Shown here: positions 21,969 to 33,604 of the stretch, piece after piece
Layout: each line of letters opens with the position of its first letter
Position numbering within the stretch: position 1 is the first letter of the stretch
The notes under the pieces: model-generated
Seen by the model: the letters and a program-made list of their open reading frames with translations, nothing else
Databases searched by the model: none
Told to the model about the DNA's origin: nothing
Position numbers and translations under genes: made by a program
DNA from: Thamnaconus septentrionalis
Lineage: Eukaryota; Chordata; Actinopteri; Tetraodontiformes; Monacanthidae
NCBI GenBank assembly: GCA_009823395.1
Contig: CM020512.1
Location: 9,249,405 to 9,313,404, forward strand
Direction of reading: 5' to 3'
DNA: 64,000 nt

Positions 21969-22282
21969 TTTAGAGCGAGTGTTCAGGTTCATCAAGTTTT
22001 AATGAGGCGGGAGAGAAATCGGCGGCGACGCCGGCGCGCTCCACTTTATGCCGACGTTCCTCCCCGAAGCTGCACGGTGCAGGTGCGTCACAGCCGGGGT
22101 TGGGCTGTGGGGGGTGGGGAGCGGACGTCCGTCCTGGCTTCACATCCTGCAGAGCCCCTAGCTTCCCTTACCCCCTGCATGTGTTCTCAGAGACGGACCT
22201 TCAGTCCAGATGAAATGCAGCTAATGTGGCACATAATGAAAAGCAGGATTATCCCGGTAATGCCGCCATTTTTTTCATTCTT

Positions 22283-22285
<3 letters not shown>

Positions 22286-22341
<56 letters not shown>
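22286..22341. repeat. (TC)n microsatellite
   Basis: About 27 units. Confidence 0.95.
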
Positions 22342-22343
<2 letters not shown>

Positions 22344-23378
22344 CGCCTTCCCACTCGCCCGTCCCCCCGCCTGTCTCTAAATGAGAGACGGGGCTGTGCA
22401 TGCGAGATGCAAAAAAAAGGCGCCGCTCTGGCTTCTGCCTCTATAGCGTCTGCTTTGTTTTTTCCCTCTCGGGAGACGGTGGGAAGACGCCGCTGCATTA
22501 TTGAATAAAGCCATATACTTGCGAATTTATTCACACTTCCCGGCTTAAATATTTAAAAAGTTGTTTGTACCTGCGCGGCAAGAGAGGAGGAGGCGGTAGT
22601 TTAGCGTGTTTGTCTTTGCGTCTCGCCCCCCCCCCTCAGACGGGCGCGGCCGCGTCTGCTGGTTGGTCGGTTGTGGGGCGTTGGGGTTGGGGTGGGTGGA
22701 GCTTCTCGACTCGCCGGACGGCGTGGATTTGGGTCAATGCGGCGGCGGCGGGGAAAAGGCGACGTTGATAAATGAAAAACAAAAAAACCCCACTGCAGAC
22801 GGCGGGAGATTAAAGCGATATTTTGCCCCTAAAGGAGATTAACGGACGATAATGTCATAATACGGCGGGACTTAGTGTTTCATTTGATGCGCAGTTTGGA
22901 GCCTGTTACCCCCGTCACCTTGGGACGCGGCGCACGCGTGTGAGAAGATTCCATTTCAATTATTTAAAAGCTGGAAATCCTGCCGGATATCAGGGCTGAT
23001 GAATAATGGACGACCGCTGATTTATTATTTTTTTTTGATTTTTGTTTTTTTCAAAAAACGCCATTTGTGCTTGGATGTTTTGAAAACTTAACTTACTTCT
23101 GCCGCCTCTAATGCTTTTCCTCTTGGGCTTCCCTCGCCCGGTGTCTGTGACTGTAGACTGTTAGAAAAATATATATGCCGTCAACCAGGTTCATTTCACC
23201 AACTTTGTTGCCGCGGTAACAGATTCTGAGTCGACGCCGCCGACTCTCTCGCGTGTGAAACTGGGCCGCAGTCGCTCCACTGGTGGAATGGAAACACCCG
23301 GCGTTTCCCTGCTACTGCCAGGACTCTCCTGTGATCCAGGGAACCCTTGAACGCCTCGGCTGGGTGTCAAGTGCGCCA

Positions 23379-23396
23379 CAGCGCCCCCTGCTTCCG
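23379..23396 (-). promoter_or_regulatory. CTCF-like motif (minus)
   Basis: On the minus strand it reads gaagcagggggcgctgtg, a good match to the GC-rich CTCF core. Motif match only. Confidence 0.35.
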
Positions 23397-23853
23397 GCTG
23401 AGCGTCACGCTCCCTCACTCCTCCGACTCTGGTCTCCTGTCACCAGCGGCGCGTCAAAGTGCACGTCGGCGTGTCCGATTGCCACATTTGCTGCGGGCGT
23501 GCACGGCTGTGTGTCATCCCCGAGTGACGCATGTGCCCCCCCCCTCGTCCACCCTCACCCCTTCTTTTCTTTTCCTTTTTTTTATTGCGAACAGCGTCAG
23601 CGCTCGCCACCCTCTGTTCTGGCAAATTGGCAAAGCGCCGCAAGCTTTTTTTTTTTTTATTTGTATTTTTTTGCTCGTGCTCGGAAATGAACTTCTCTGC
23701 TCCACGAGAGCAACAAGTGACTTCCTCGTCTTTTGGCCTTTCACACGTCCACGGTTCACCTCCAGGATGCAGCCAACCTCTCCAGTCCACAGTGTTTAAT
23801 ACTATATATTGACATTTTGCTTCTTGAAGCGTTCCATGAATAGACAAACCAGA

Positions 23854-23876
23854 CTGCTGCTGCTGCTGCTGCTGCT
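23854..23876. repeat. (CTG)n tract
   Basis: Seven units. Confidence 0.9.
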
Positions 23877-24445
23877 TCCAATTGTTTGAGTGGAGGCTTC
23901 TCAAATTTGCCCAGACTGCAAAAAAAAAAAAAAAAAAAATCATCACAGATGGAGGTGACATATGCGTCACGTAACCCTTTACATGACGATGACTCATTAT
24001 GTTTGCAGAGCCGATTTTTTTTTTTTTTTTTTTGCTTTTTCTGTCCTCCTCCCCCTCGTCCTCCGGTGGGAAAAATTCTCTTTGACAAGTGCAGCTGCAT
24101 CCTAATTAAGCCGAGAGACGCGGCAGAGTTCACGTCGGTGGGCGCTGCTGCGTTTTACAGCTCGGGGAGGACGGAGGAGAGCGGCGGCGGCAGCGGCGGT
24201 GGCGAATCGTAGCTCTGCTGCCATTTAGCCAGGCTGTCATCCCACTGTATTTACCGTGAATGCAAACATATGTGGGCGCAGGTGGGAGGCGGAGCCGTAA
24301 CTCAGGAAGTGTCGCGCCACGGGACGCTCGAGGGAGAAAAAAAACCTTTTTGGTGATAGAGATGCATCACCTCGGCGGCGGGGAGCGTACGGGCTTTTGG
24401 AGGCAGCGCGGCGAGTGAGAGGAATCTGAAGTGAGCCCAGCGCTT

Positions 24446-24498
24446 CTCCTCCTCTTCCTCTTCCTCTTCCTCTTCCCTCTTCATCTTCCTCCTCCTCG
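24446..24498. repeat. (CTTCCT)n pyrimidine tract, left arm of an inverted repeat
   Basis: Bases 24446-24476 are the exact reverse complement of 24601-24631. Confidence 0.9.
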
Positions 24499-24580
24499 GC
24501 CGGCGGCTTCCAGGGACACTGGCCGAGCTGCAGGAAGAGATTCAAAGGAAGAGATTCGCAGGGACGAGCTTTTCCAAAAA

Positions 24581-24641
24581 GAAGAAGAAGAGAAGGAAGT
24601 GGAAGAGGAAGAGGAAGAGGAAGAGGAGGAGGAGGAGGAGG
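24581..24641. repeat. (GGAAGA)n purine tract, right arm of an inverted repeat
   Basis: Complements the pyrimidine tract 124 bases upstream over 31 bases without mismatch. Confidence 0.9.
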
Positions 24642-25010
24642 CACTTAATAGCGTATTCCACGGAGGTGCACAACTTTGCACCGCTGGGGGAAGATAAAGT
24701 GCTAATTGAAGCTCTCTGTAATGTAATTATACCTTCGCTCTGTGTGATAAAAAATAAATTCTCTGGGTGCTATTTACCATCTCATTTACATTAGCAGATA
24801 TCTTGTAACGTTAGAGCTTCGGCATAATTGGGTGAGGACGCAGGAAATTTGTTTTTATATATTTCCCAGGGGACCGCTGTGTGGACCCCTGCGACCTCCC
24901 TTTAAACACCAGGAAGCAACCTGGCTGAGGGGGGGGGGGGGGTGCAGGTCTTTGGAGTTCGCGTCAAAGTTAGTTAAAGTTCGAGGAAGTCTGCTGGAGT
25001 CTTCTGGCCT

Positions 25011-25080
25011 GTCAGTGATGATGTCACAAAGGGCACTCTCCCCAGCAGCATTTCAGCCAGGTGTTGGCTCCGCCCCCCCA
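25011..25080 (+). repeat. Palindrome-core repeat, partial copy
   Basis: Has the core gatgtcacaaagggcac and then, about 25 bases on, the box ccaggtgttggctccgcccc shared with the copy at 30617. The TGTAAACAGAGGGCTA end is absent here, but a match lies at 25559-25590. Confidence 0.6.
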
Positions 25081-25129
25081 CTCCCCTAGACCTCCTTAAA
25101 ATATCGCATTAAAAAACTGGTTATGCCGC

Positions 25130-25510
25130 TCTCATCAGGAGCTTTTCCAGACGTATCCATATAGAGGCAAATCGCAAAAGTGTCGTGGAAAACACTTTTT
25201 TTTTTTTTCACATTTACGCATCACCGGATGTGACGTACGGGGGTCACGTGACCAGTTGACTTCAAGTGAAAATGGCGTGTTGTGTTTGGACGAAGGGATA
25301 TTTCTTACAAGTAACCAAAGAGAAAAATATAACAACCATTCTTGACAATAAACAAACGGAAACAAAGAAAAGCAAGGTAATTTTCGTAATTACGAGAATT
25401 ACAGCTTAAGCGCTTCACACCATTCAATGGAAACACCTGCAAATCACAATTGTACTTTGTCGAAAATTTAGAAACATCGCTTTTATTTTGCAAAAAACTG
25501 TTTCAGAAAT
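25130..25510. repeat. Possible old interspersed repeat
   Basis: Two related phrases, gcaaatcgcaaaagtgtcgt followed by ggaaaacac (25167-25194) and aatggaaacacctgcaaatc (25425-25444), frame a segment ending in a T- and A-rich stretch. The style resembles dispersed fish repeats, but boundaries and family could not be set. Confidence 0.25.
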
Positions 25511-25558
25511 GCAGCTTTTGTCTCCACTCAAACATGCGTTTGGCACGTTTTGTTTTTT

Positions 25559-25590
25559 TCAGTAGGCTGTAAACAGAGGGCTAAACTGGC
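25559..25590 (+). repeat. Palindrome-core repeat, end-box fragment
   Basis: Carries ggctgtaaacagagggctaa, the end box of the family, without a nearby core. It may be the displaced end of the 25011 copy or a separate truncated copy. Confidence 0.5.
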
Positions 25591-25997
25591 TGCTCCTTGC
25601 AGGTGCAGAGAGCTTCTCCCTCTGCAGGAATCTCTCGGCTGAACAGTAAACGGATGGAGCTCTTTAACAAAAAAAAAAAAAAAAAGCCGCAGGAGGAGCA
25701 GAAACCTCAGCAGCCTCTTCACAGTTTCATTTTCTAAAATCGGAGCGAAGGTTTCTCCCGTCACCATTTTCCGACTCCTCCAGCAGCACCTGCGGTTTCT
25801 CCCTGCCAGCCGAGTCGAGTCTGCTCCCTTCTGCTTCCTTCTGCTTCCTCCTTTTTTTTTGGTTGCAACATTTAAAGGGGGTAGAAAAAAATAAATAAAT
25901 GAAAAAGTAAAAGCAGCCTCGCAGTCAGTCGTCCGCAGTGGGGATGAGGCCTCCTGGATAGTCTGCTGGGGGGATTAGACCGGATTGATCCTGAAGA

Positions 25998-26020
25998 AGC
26001 CGCCGCCGCCGCCGCCGCCG
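25998..26020. repeat. (CCG)n tract
   Basis: Seven units. Confidence 0.85.
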
Positions 26021-26067
26021 TTGTCATCGCTGCGTTGGCGGGATGCACTTTTGGAGCATTTGTCAGC

Positions 26068-26103
26068 GGGGGAGGGCGGGTGGGGGAGGGGGGGCAGCGG
26101 GGG
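26068..26103 (+). other. G-quadruplex-capable G runs
   Basis: Five or more runs of three to seven G with one- to three-base separators on the sense strand, beside a CCG repeat. Confidence 0.5.
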
Positions 26104-26419
26104 ATCGGCGTCAAAACGGAAAGCGGCGCGTTTTTAACGCTCCCAGGTGTCACAATGTGCCTCTTCAGAGGAGCCTCGTTCTTCATCCCTCTCACCTGCA
26201 CCAAGTCAAGGATTAGTGTGTGTGTGTGCGTGCGCGTGTCAACGATGAGCCCCCCCCTTTTTTTTTTCTGTCTTTGCGTCCAAAGATTCCACCCTTGCCT
26301 TCGGATCAGGTGCTCGCGAAGGGAAGAAAAAAAATGCGTCCTGAATAAACGAGTCCGTGTTTATTTGGCTATTTTTAGACAGAGTGCTGGGAAATGTATC
26401 AATTATTGAAATGGGAACG

Positions 26420-26463
26420 TGTGTGTGCGTGTGCGAGTGTGGGTGGGTGGGTGAGAGAGAGAT

Positions 26464-26512
<49 letters not shown>

Positions 26513-26537
26513 GAGAGAGAGAGAGAGAGAGAGAGAG
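26420..26537. repeat. Compound (GT)n(GGGT)n(GA)n microsatellite
   Basis: A short GT part, a GGGTGGGT bridge, then about 80 bases of GA with few interruptions. Confidence 0.9.
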
Positions 26538-26624
26538 CAGGCAGGAGAAGATCTGGGAGAAAAAGGAATTGGTGTAAATATTAATAATGAAGGACTGAAG
26601 TGTCAAAGGAAGAGCACTTGGAAG

Positions 26625-26651
26625 GGTGTGTGTGTGTGTGTGTGTGTGTGT
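26625..26651. repeat. (GT)n microsatellite
   Basis: About 13 units. Confidence 0.9.
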
Positions 26652-26800
26652 TGGGGGGAACTGCCTGTCCTCCTACCTGGGGTGATAATAACTCAGTCCA
26701 GCACCTTCACTGGCACGTCTGGCAGCACTGACGAGTCACTCGGGCAGAATTTGAGAAAAGCCCCCCCCGAAGGACAGGAACTAACTCTGGGGCACGCACG

Positions 26801-26803
<3 letters not shown>

Positions 26804-26841
<38 letters not shown>
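26804..26841. repeat. (CA)n microsatellite
   Basis: About 19 units. Confidence 0.95.
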
Positions 26842-28036
26842 CAGCGACAGTTACATTCATCTTACTCTTTCAATTTCTCCGTGTTAATGTGGGGCAGTTT
26901 TTATTTCGCCCTTGTTTTTTTTAATTCCCCTTGTGTTTCTGTCTCTGACGTGGTGCAACGACGTCTTCTTAACCCGACATATTTGTTTCCTGCTTGGCAT
27001 GAGCGGAGTTTTTTTTTTTTAGCTATAACCAAACTCCCCTTGCTCTAAATGCAGTTTTTTACGGTCAGATGTTTTTCTTCATTGCAGAGCGCGTTAAACA
27101 AGAGCCAGTGCGTCGCCCTCACAATGACATCCTAGCAGGAAAACGTGCAGCTGATTTTTTTGCCTTATTATTCACATATATGTCGGTTAAAATGGGAATA
27201 TTGTCGTTGCTGCCTTTACGCGGTCGGCCCCACTAGGATATGCAGCTCAATCGCAGCAGTTTCCTGCTTATTAGTCGGAAATACAATCCCGGAACGACCT
27301 GGTTTGAGGTGACAATATGGATGTTCACCTACGTGTTGAATGTCGTCTGAGCTGTTTAATGGAAATGTTCAATTTAAGTTCCTGGCAGTGTTTATCCGCC
27401 GCTTTATTCTGCGGAGTGAGTTGGTTTAGAATTAAACAAAAAAACCTGACGGATGCAAATTACCTGCAAACTGAGTGGAAACAGAGGAGCGGAATTGTTT
27501 TTTTCCCCGCCATCATTTAATTCTAATTTATGTCCGTTTTTCTTATTTTCCTTCTCTTTTTTTTTTTTTGCATCAATTTTCACTGGTAAACAGTCTGATT
27601 CCGCCAGCTGTTATTTCCTCCACCTCGTGTCTAATCCCGGGGAGCGAAAGGAAAAACAATAAAGCAAAATGAATTTGGCTCAGTGGGAACCGCTCATGAC
27701 TCGCATAAATAGAGATATTTGGGGTGGGGGGTGTTGCATTTGCTTTTTTTTTTTTTTTTTTTTTGCTGTTACTTCTTTGACTGTGATTGCAGCAGAAGCA
27801 TTTTCTTTTTTTTTTTTTTTTTTTGTAATATTGAATGTTTGTGCCGGGTCAAGACTCGTCCCTGACCCGACCTAGATGGTGATTAAACGCCGTCCGCTGC
27901 AGGGCTCCAGAAGAAGCCCTGTTGGATTCCTATTGGCCTCCTATTCAGAGCCGCCGCCCCCCTTGCCTCTGATGGAGGTGGGCGGAGCTGAAGAGGACGA
28001 CGGGGCAGTGCCGATAAAACTGCCTTTCACGCTTCT

Positions 28037-28063
28037 TGTGTGTATGTGTGTGTGTGTGTGTGT
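28037..28063. repeat. (GT)n tract
   Basis: Imperfect, about 13 units. Confidence 0.85.
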
Positions 28064-28283
28064 ACACGTATATTTTTTTCATGGCTTCACAACTGTTTAC
28101 TCCATTAAAGGCTCCTTTATCCCGGCAACTCCTCAATGCATGCGCGCACACAAGGCTGGGGTCAAAGGTCGGACTCCACCCCCCTCATCCATGACACCGC
28201 CCCGATTACTTCCAGGACGTAAATGGCCTCACGCAGGGCTGAATACATATGGGCGAGGTCGAGGCATGAATATGGAGGAGCTC

Positions 28284-28285
<2 letters not shown>

Positions 28286-28343
<58 letters not shown>
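28286..28343. repeat. (CA)n microsatellite
   Basis: 29 units, uninterrupted. Confidence 0.95.
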
Positions 28344-28345
<2 letters not shown>

Positions 28346-29257
28346 CAACCAGCTGGAGATTATCTGCAGGGAGGTGATGGACATTGAACAACCTGATCCC
28401 TCCCACCCTCATGCACTATTCATGATGACCTTTCCATTTGACCCCTTTCCTCATTCCCAACACACACACACACACCCACATACATACACCTTAACCATCA
28501 TGGCCTGGTCCAACCTGTACCCTCCCAACCCCCCGCCGACCCTCCTGCATATCGCGTCACCGCGCTAAGCTTTTTAGCCCCGGATATCTGCATCAGCATG
28601 GCGTAATGGGGGAGCAACATGAGCCCAGTGATGCATGATGGGAAAGCGGGGGGAAGCCGCAACCGTAATGAGAACAAACAGATGTATAGATAGCGAGATT
28701 ATAGCACCCGCAGAGTAGGCGAGTGTACATATATATATATATAAAAAGAAGAACCAGCCCGGCGGCGCCTGATAAATAAAATCACATTAGGCAGCAGCAG
28801 TCGCGGCAGGTGCGCCAGGTTGTTAGCTTTCAATACGCCTCGCTGCCGGGCCCCGCATTGATCGCCGTGGCGGAGACAATGCGGAGGCCCACGTCGAGCG
28901 CTGCCTCCCCCCCAAGCATCGGTATCAATTACGCGACAATATGCCGTTTATTTTGGTATTAGAACGAAGACTGCAGCGTGTAATTTTGGTTTATGACACA
29001 AACACACTGCCAGGCTCACGCCGGTTTACTGTGCGAGCGGTAGTAGAGATAATAGGTCAATACATGGATCTGGAATCTTAAATATGACCGTAAGGCACAA
29101 AAAAAATCTTTAAAAAACAAATGGAGGTGGGTGTCAAAGTCAATAATGGATGGCTTGTGCGGTTAACCTTTTATTGGATTGTACCAGAAACTTGGCACGC
29201 AAGTCTAAATTTGCACTTTTCACCACCCGAATCACGTACGTCTGTTGCTGAACCACA

Positions 29258-29296
29258 TCTTCTTCTTCGTCTTCTTCTTCTTCTTCTTCTTCTTCT
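29258..29296. repeat. (TTC)n tract
   Basis: About 13 units with one GTC interruption. It has the same unit as the 42-copy array at 17503. Confidence 0.9.
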
Positions 29297-30616
29297 GTTT
29301 ATTTTTAAACTAAATTGCAAGCAAGTTGTAAAGACCGTGAAGAAGAAACAAACCCAAACTCACACCGCGCTCACCACAACACCAATGCTGCATGCTGCCC
29401 TGGCTAGGAGCGTGTTTAGTTAGCTAGCTAACATGAGCGGACCTCCCGGGCTATTACACACTAAATCCGCGATTTGTTGTTTGAAAATGCGACACGGCCA
29501 TGAAAGAAGTAGCTTTATAATAGCTTTTAGCTTTTGTGAATTTCAGTTCAGTCTCAGTGAACCATGGCTGTGTTTTACGCTAATGTTGTAATGTATACGC
29601 TTCACTGCAGTTTAATCACTGTACTGATTTAATCATTTTCACCCAGTCGGTGCTTGCAACGCAGAACACCACAGCCACTGAAGTGCGCAGGATTGGAGGT
29701 GGCTCGTGTTTACAATAATGCTAAAAAAAAACACTCCCATCTGACCACCATCTTTCTGCCTCCTTCTGCCGCCGCCGTGTGAAAGCGGAAAAAGGCCGCA
29801 GTCACAGCGGTTTCCCTTCTCCGCTGTCTCTTGGCTGTTTCGCCAAACACAAAACAGCTGTTACCTTCCATATCTCCGACGAGCAGATATCCATAAATTC
29901 ACGCTGGGAGGAAAAAGGAGAAGAAGAAGAAGGAGAAGGAGAAAAAAAAAATACATACCCAGCATCACTTAGCATATGAATAGCCCCGCGTTTAGCCTAA
30001 GTGATTCAACTTAATGCAGTCTGGCACTCCGTTAAATGGAAAGAGAATCTGATGCAATCTAAATTTCAAGGCCGCTCGAATGTTCTGGCTTTCCAGTGAC
30101 AAACCCTCCACACACGCACACACACACACAGGCGTTCCTCCCAGCTTTAGCAGCAGGGAGCCCACGTACTGCTGCCGCCACCTTATTCTGTCTTCAAGGG
30201 CTTTCAGAGACGTCGTAATTGCACGGCGAGCGAGAAATGAGCAGGCCGACGCCGTGCTTAGCGAAGAATTTCTCTGTGATATAATCTAAACGGTAACCCG
30301 GAGCACAAGCAAGCAAACCAAAAAAAAAAAAGAAGATGTTCGTTAATGTGTGTTGTGATAAATTGTCTTTGTTAAGGGTGCGGTGCTCTGAATTTATCTC
30401 GCTGGCATATGGTTTCCGTGTACCGAAGATGAAGACGAGCGTAGAATATGAATTAAAGGCTCAATTTTATGCACTTTGCAAATGTTTTACGGCAATATTT
30501 TATTTATTTGCTGCCTGTCAGTAAATGCCGCAGAAATAAAATGTCCATCCAGCACTTTTTCAGGAAGCTCTCGCTGCTAAAGTTGTGCACACAGTTCTGG
30601 GGGAAAAAAAAAAATG

Positions 30617-30770
30617 TCCCTTTGTGATGTCACAAAGGACACTGTGGCACCTCTCCCAGGTTAGTGACCACCCCCAAGCTCCCCCACACCAGGCCAGGTG
30701 TTGGCTCCACCCCGTGAAGCCTCTCCGTTGATCATTTTTAGCAGACGGCTGTAAACACAGGGCTAAATTA
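30617..30770 (+). repeat. Palindrome-core repeat, nearly full copy
   Basis: Carries three family boxes in order: the core (ccctttgtgatgtcacaaag), ccaggtgttggctccacccc, and the end box gctgtaaacacagggctaa. About 154 bp. It is the best + orientation reference copy in the window. Confidence 0.7.
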
Positions 30771-31857
30771 GGTGTTTTTCTGCACAGGTTTCCAGACAAC
30801 TGCAGTTGAAGCTTAAACGCGGTTCAAGAGCTGGAACTGACTGCAGTGTGGGACCTTTTATAATCGTAATTTTCTCATTTTTTTTCCCCCCGCTCCCGCT
30901 GCCGCCTGCACAGCATCGCCTTTTCTAAAAAGAGGACACGGCCGCAGCGTCCATCTGGCTGCTACACCCCAAAACAACTTGAATGGCCCCCAAATCGCAT
31001 TTGCAGATTGTGAACTTGAAAAAAGGGGGCGGCGGGGGAGGCCCTGCGAAGGGGGGAGGGAGATTGAAAGCGGTGCGAAGCGCCAGCAGTCAAATGGTTT
31101 TCCAGCGCCGTGTGAAAAGAAAAGAAAAGAAAGGGATAAAAAGCGCCGACGGGAGGGAAGGAGGAGGGAAATATATAAATAAATAAAAGAGGCTTTTAAT
31201 GAGCCAAGGACGGCGGCTGGTGAAGTTTTCCGGTGAGGACGTCGCTCACCTGCAGCCGGTGCGAGCCGGCGACCTCGCCCGCCGCCACCGCCGCCGGGAT
31301 CCAGTCCAAATTTGATCACAATTCCACGTCACGTTTCCAAAAACTGCATCCAGCCTTCTCGAAAAAAAAATCGCGGAGCCGAACTGAGTCTCCCGGACGT
31401 GACGCCCGTCGACGCGTCATCGCGCCTCAATCGGAGGCCGGGGGATCATTAGCGCGCCGCTCGCTGCATGGATGCTGATTCACGAATGAGCATTTTGTGT
31501 TTTTTTTTTTTTGTTTTTTCCTCCCTTCCGCCTTCCCACTCTACTCCTGAAGGGCAGAAATCAGCGGCGGAAAGAAGAAGCCGGTTTATCTCTGCCGCCA
31601 TATTCCACGTTAGGGAAAAAAAAAGAGGCTGCTTTACGATTTTTCACGTCGCCCCCATCATTTATTTATTTATTTCTTCTTCTGAAACTAAGCAGCACAC
31701 GCCATGACGGACGCGACAAAATTGTTTTGGAATCAGCCGCCGGATTTCCGCTTAAATCCTGACAAACTTAACGAGACGTTTTGACGCAAAGTGCGTTAAT
31801 CGCTTCCATCTCGCCCTCCGTCCCGCCGTCTGCCTGTCAGGATCAGACCTCCTATAC

Positions 31858-31884
31858 GCACACACACACACACACACACACACA
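31858..31884. repeat. (CA)n microsatellite
   Basis: About 13 units. Confidence 0.9.
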
Positions 31885-32726
31885 TGCAGGAGTCTCAGGT
31901 GAAATCCACAGTTGAGTGAACGTGGTTAGCAGCAGCCTGCCTCGCCGCTGGACTCGCACTGGTTTGTGTATCCTTGAGAGGGCAGATCAGCGGCAGGTTT
32001 TCCAGCCGCTCGGCCGCCTGCGCAGACCACTAACGCGTGCGCACACACGCGTGCGCACATTCACAAAAAGCATTGCTTCAGCGCTCCCGCGCGTCTCAGC
32101 TTCCACCCGGCCCAGAAAAACCAAAACACAGCCGCAGCAAACATCGTCCTCCCTGTGCAGACCTGCACTGGAGGGCACAGCAGCCGCACAACTTTGCTTT
32201 TTGCGTTTTTGCTTTTGTAAATTCCTGTATTTTGTGTAGTCGAAGGTAAACAGCCGACCCCGTTAGAAGCCCGGCCTGGTCGCGCTTTTATTTTGAAACC
32301 CGACAGGATGCGGGATTCATTTAAAAAGAATGGAAGGAAGAAATAGTTAGAATTTTCACGCGACGTGGCGCCGAGTCGCCGACAGCCTTGTGTCTTTGTT
32401 TTCTTGGTAGGATCGAGTGACTCGCAAGTCGTTGTTGTGAGTCTTTTGTGGGCTCTGCGGAGGGGAAATGAGACGAGACGTCCAGACGGACGGCAGGAAG
32501 TTGTTGAGTGAGCGCGAGTGTGACAGACAGACAGAATGAAGTCTGTGCAAGCAAAGAGTTTTGTATTTGTGGTTTGAGCCTCATTAAACAGGAACAAAAC
32601 AGCACGTTGTCAACACCATGAAAACTGTCATTTTTGCGCATTTTTTTGTCGTGTTGTGCTCATATTGTTGTTTTTCTGTTGTTGTTGTACTGATGGATAC
32701 CATGGATCATTTGCCCGACTTGTTGC

Positions 32727-32749
32727 ATCTATCTATCTATCTATCTATT
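32727..32749. repeat. (ATCT)n tetranucleotide repeat
   Basis: Five to six units. Confidence 0.9.
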
Positions 32750-33243
32750 TATCCATCTATAATGTCGCATAGAAAGACCAAATCATTTTCTCCGCGGGGA
32801 TCAATAGAAGAAATCAATTCATTTTCTTCTCCCTCTAATGAAATGTATTTTCATCTGACTTAGGATTTGTCAAAGTCAATGACGTTCCTGGGTACATTAT
32901 AAGGCCCCGGAAGTCACAGGAAGTCCCAACTCTAAATTATTAAAACGTTTCTCTTTTCACGTTGTCATTCACAAGTATTTGCTCCCTGGACTCTCACAGC
33001 CAGTTTTTCCCTCCCGCTCGTCATTTCCCCCCCCACCCCCACCCCTCCACGCCGCCCTGCCTGCCACTTGTCCGCACCGATTTTGTGGAATGTCAATGAA
33101 GTCGTTGTACATCTCCGACATCGATCCCAAAGACTCCCGTCGCTTTTCCATCCCGGCCGGCGTGCTCCGACTGTGATATGGCCGGTCCATACGGTCCCGA
33201 GGAAGGTCGCCGCCGCCGCACAAATTGAGTCCACCTGCACGGA

Positions 33244-33245
<2 letters not shown>

Positions 33246-33285
<40 letters not shown>
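33246..33285. repeat. (CA)n microsatellite
   Basis: 20 units. Confidence 0.95.
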
Positions 33286-33288
<3 letters not shown>

Positions 33289-33567
33289 GGCCTTGGCCCC
33301 TGTATCTGTGTTAATGTCCAGGGTCCACACCATTAACACAGCCTCGCCTCGCTCCGGCACACCGGCAACCTTTTCCCAACCCCCCCCCTCTACCCCCTCT
33401 CCGGCTGTCAGAGCAAAAAAAAAAAAAGGAGGGGGGGCGTGGGCACACGGTGGCAGCTAATTAGCTCGGGCGCTAACTGCCAAGCGGCAATGCTTGCTCG
33501 CGCACGTGCACGCCGAGGCCACTCTCATTTTACCTGTCGCGAGTTTTCGTCGAAGTGTCGGAACGCT

Positions 33568-33570
<3 letters not shown>

Positions 33571-33602
<32 letters not shown>
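33571..33602. repeat. (CA)n microsatellite
   Basis: 16 units. Confidence 0.95.

Positions 33603-33604
<2 letters not shown>

Larger units (their letters stand above)
17629..30000 (+). other. agrn intron 2, second part: no gene recognised
   Basis: Dense simple repeats (TA, GT, CA, TC, GA, CCG, TGC; listed separately) separate stretches without visible features, such as 18510-18870, 21000-21480, 22800-23160, 24690-24900, 26880-27540 and 28560-29240. Degenerate interspersed-repeat pieces occur at 25011-25080 and 25559-25590, with a further possible old repeat between 25130 and 25510. No protein or RNA gene could be supported. Confidence 0.7.
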
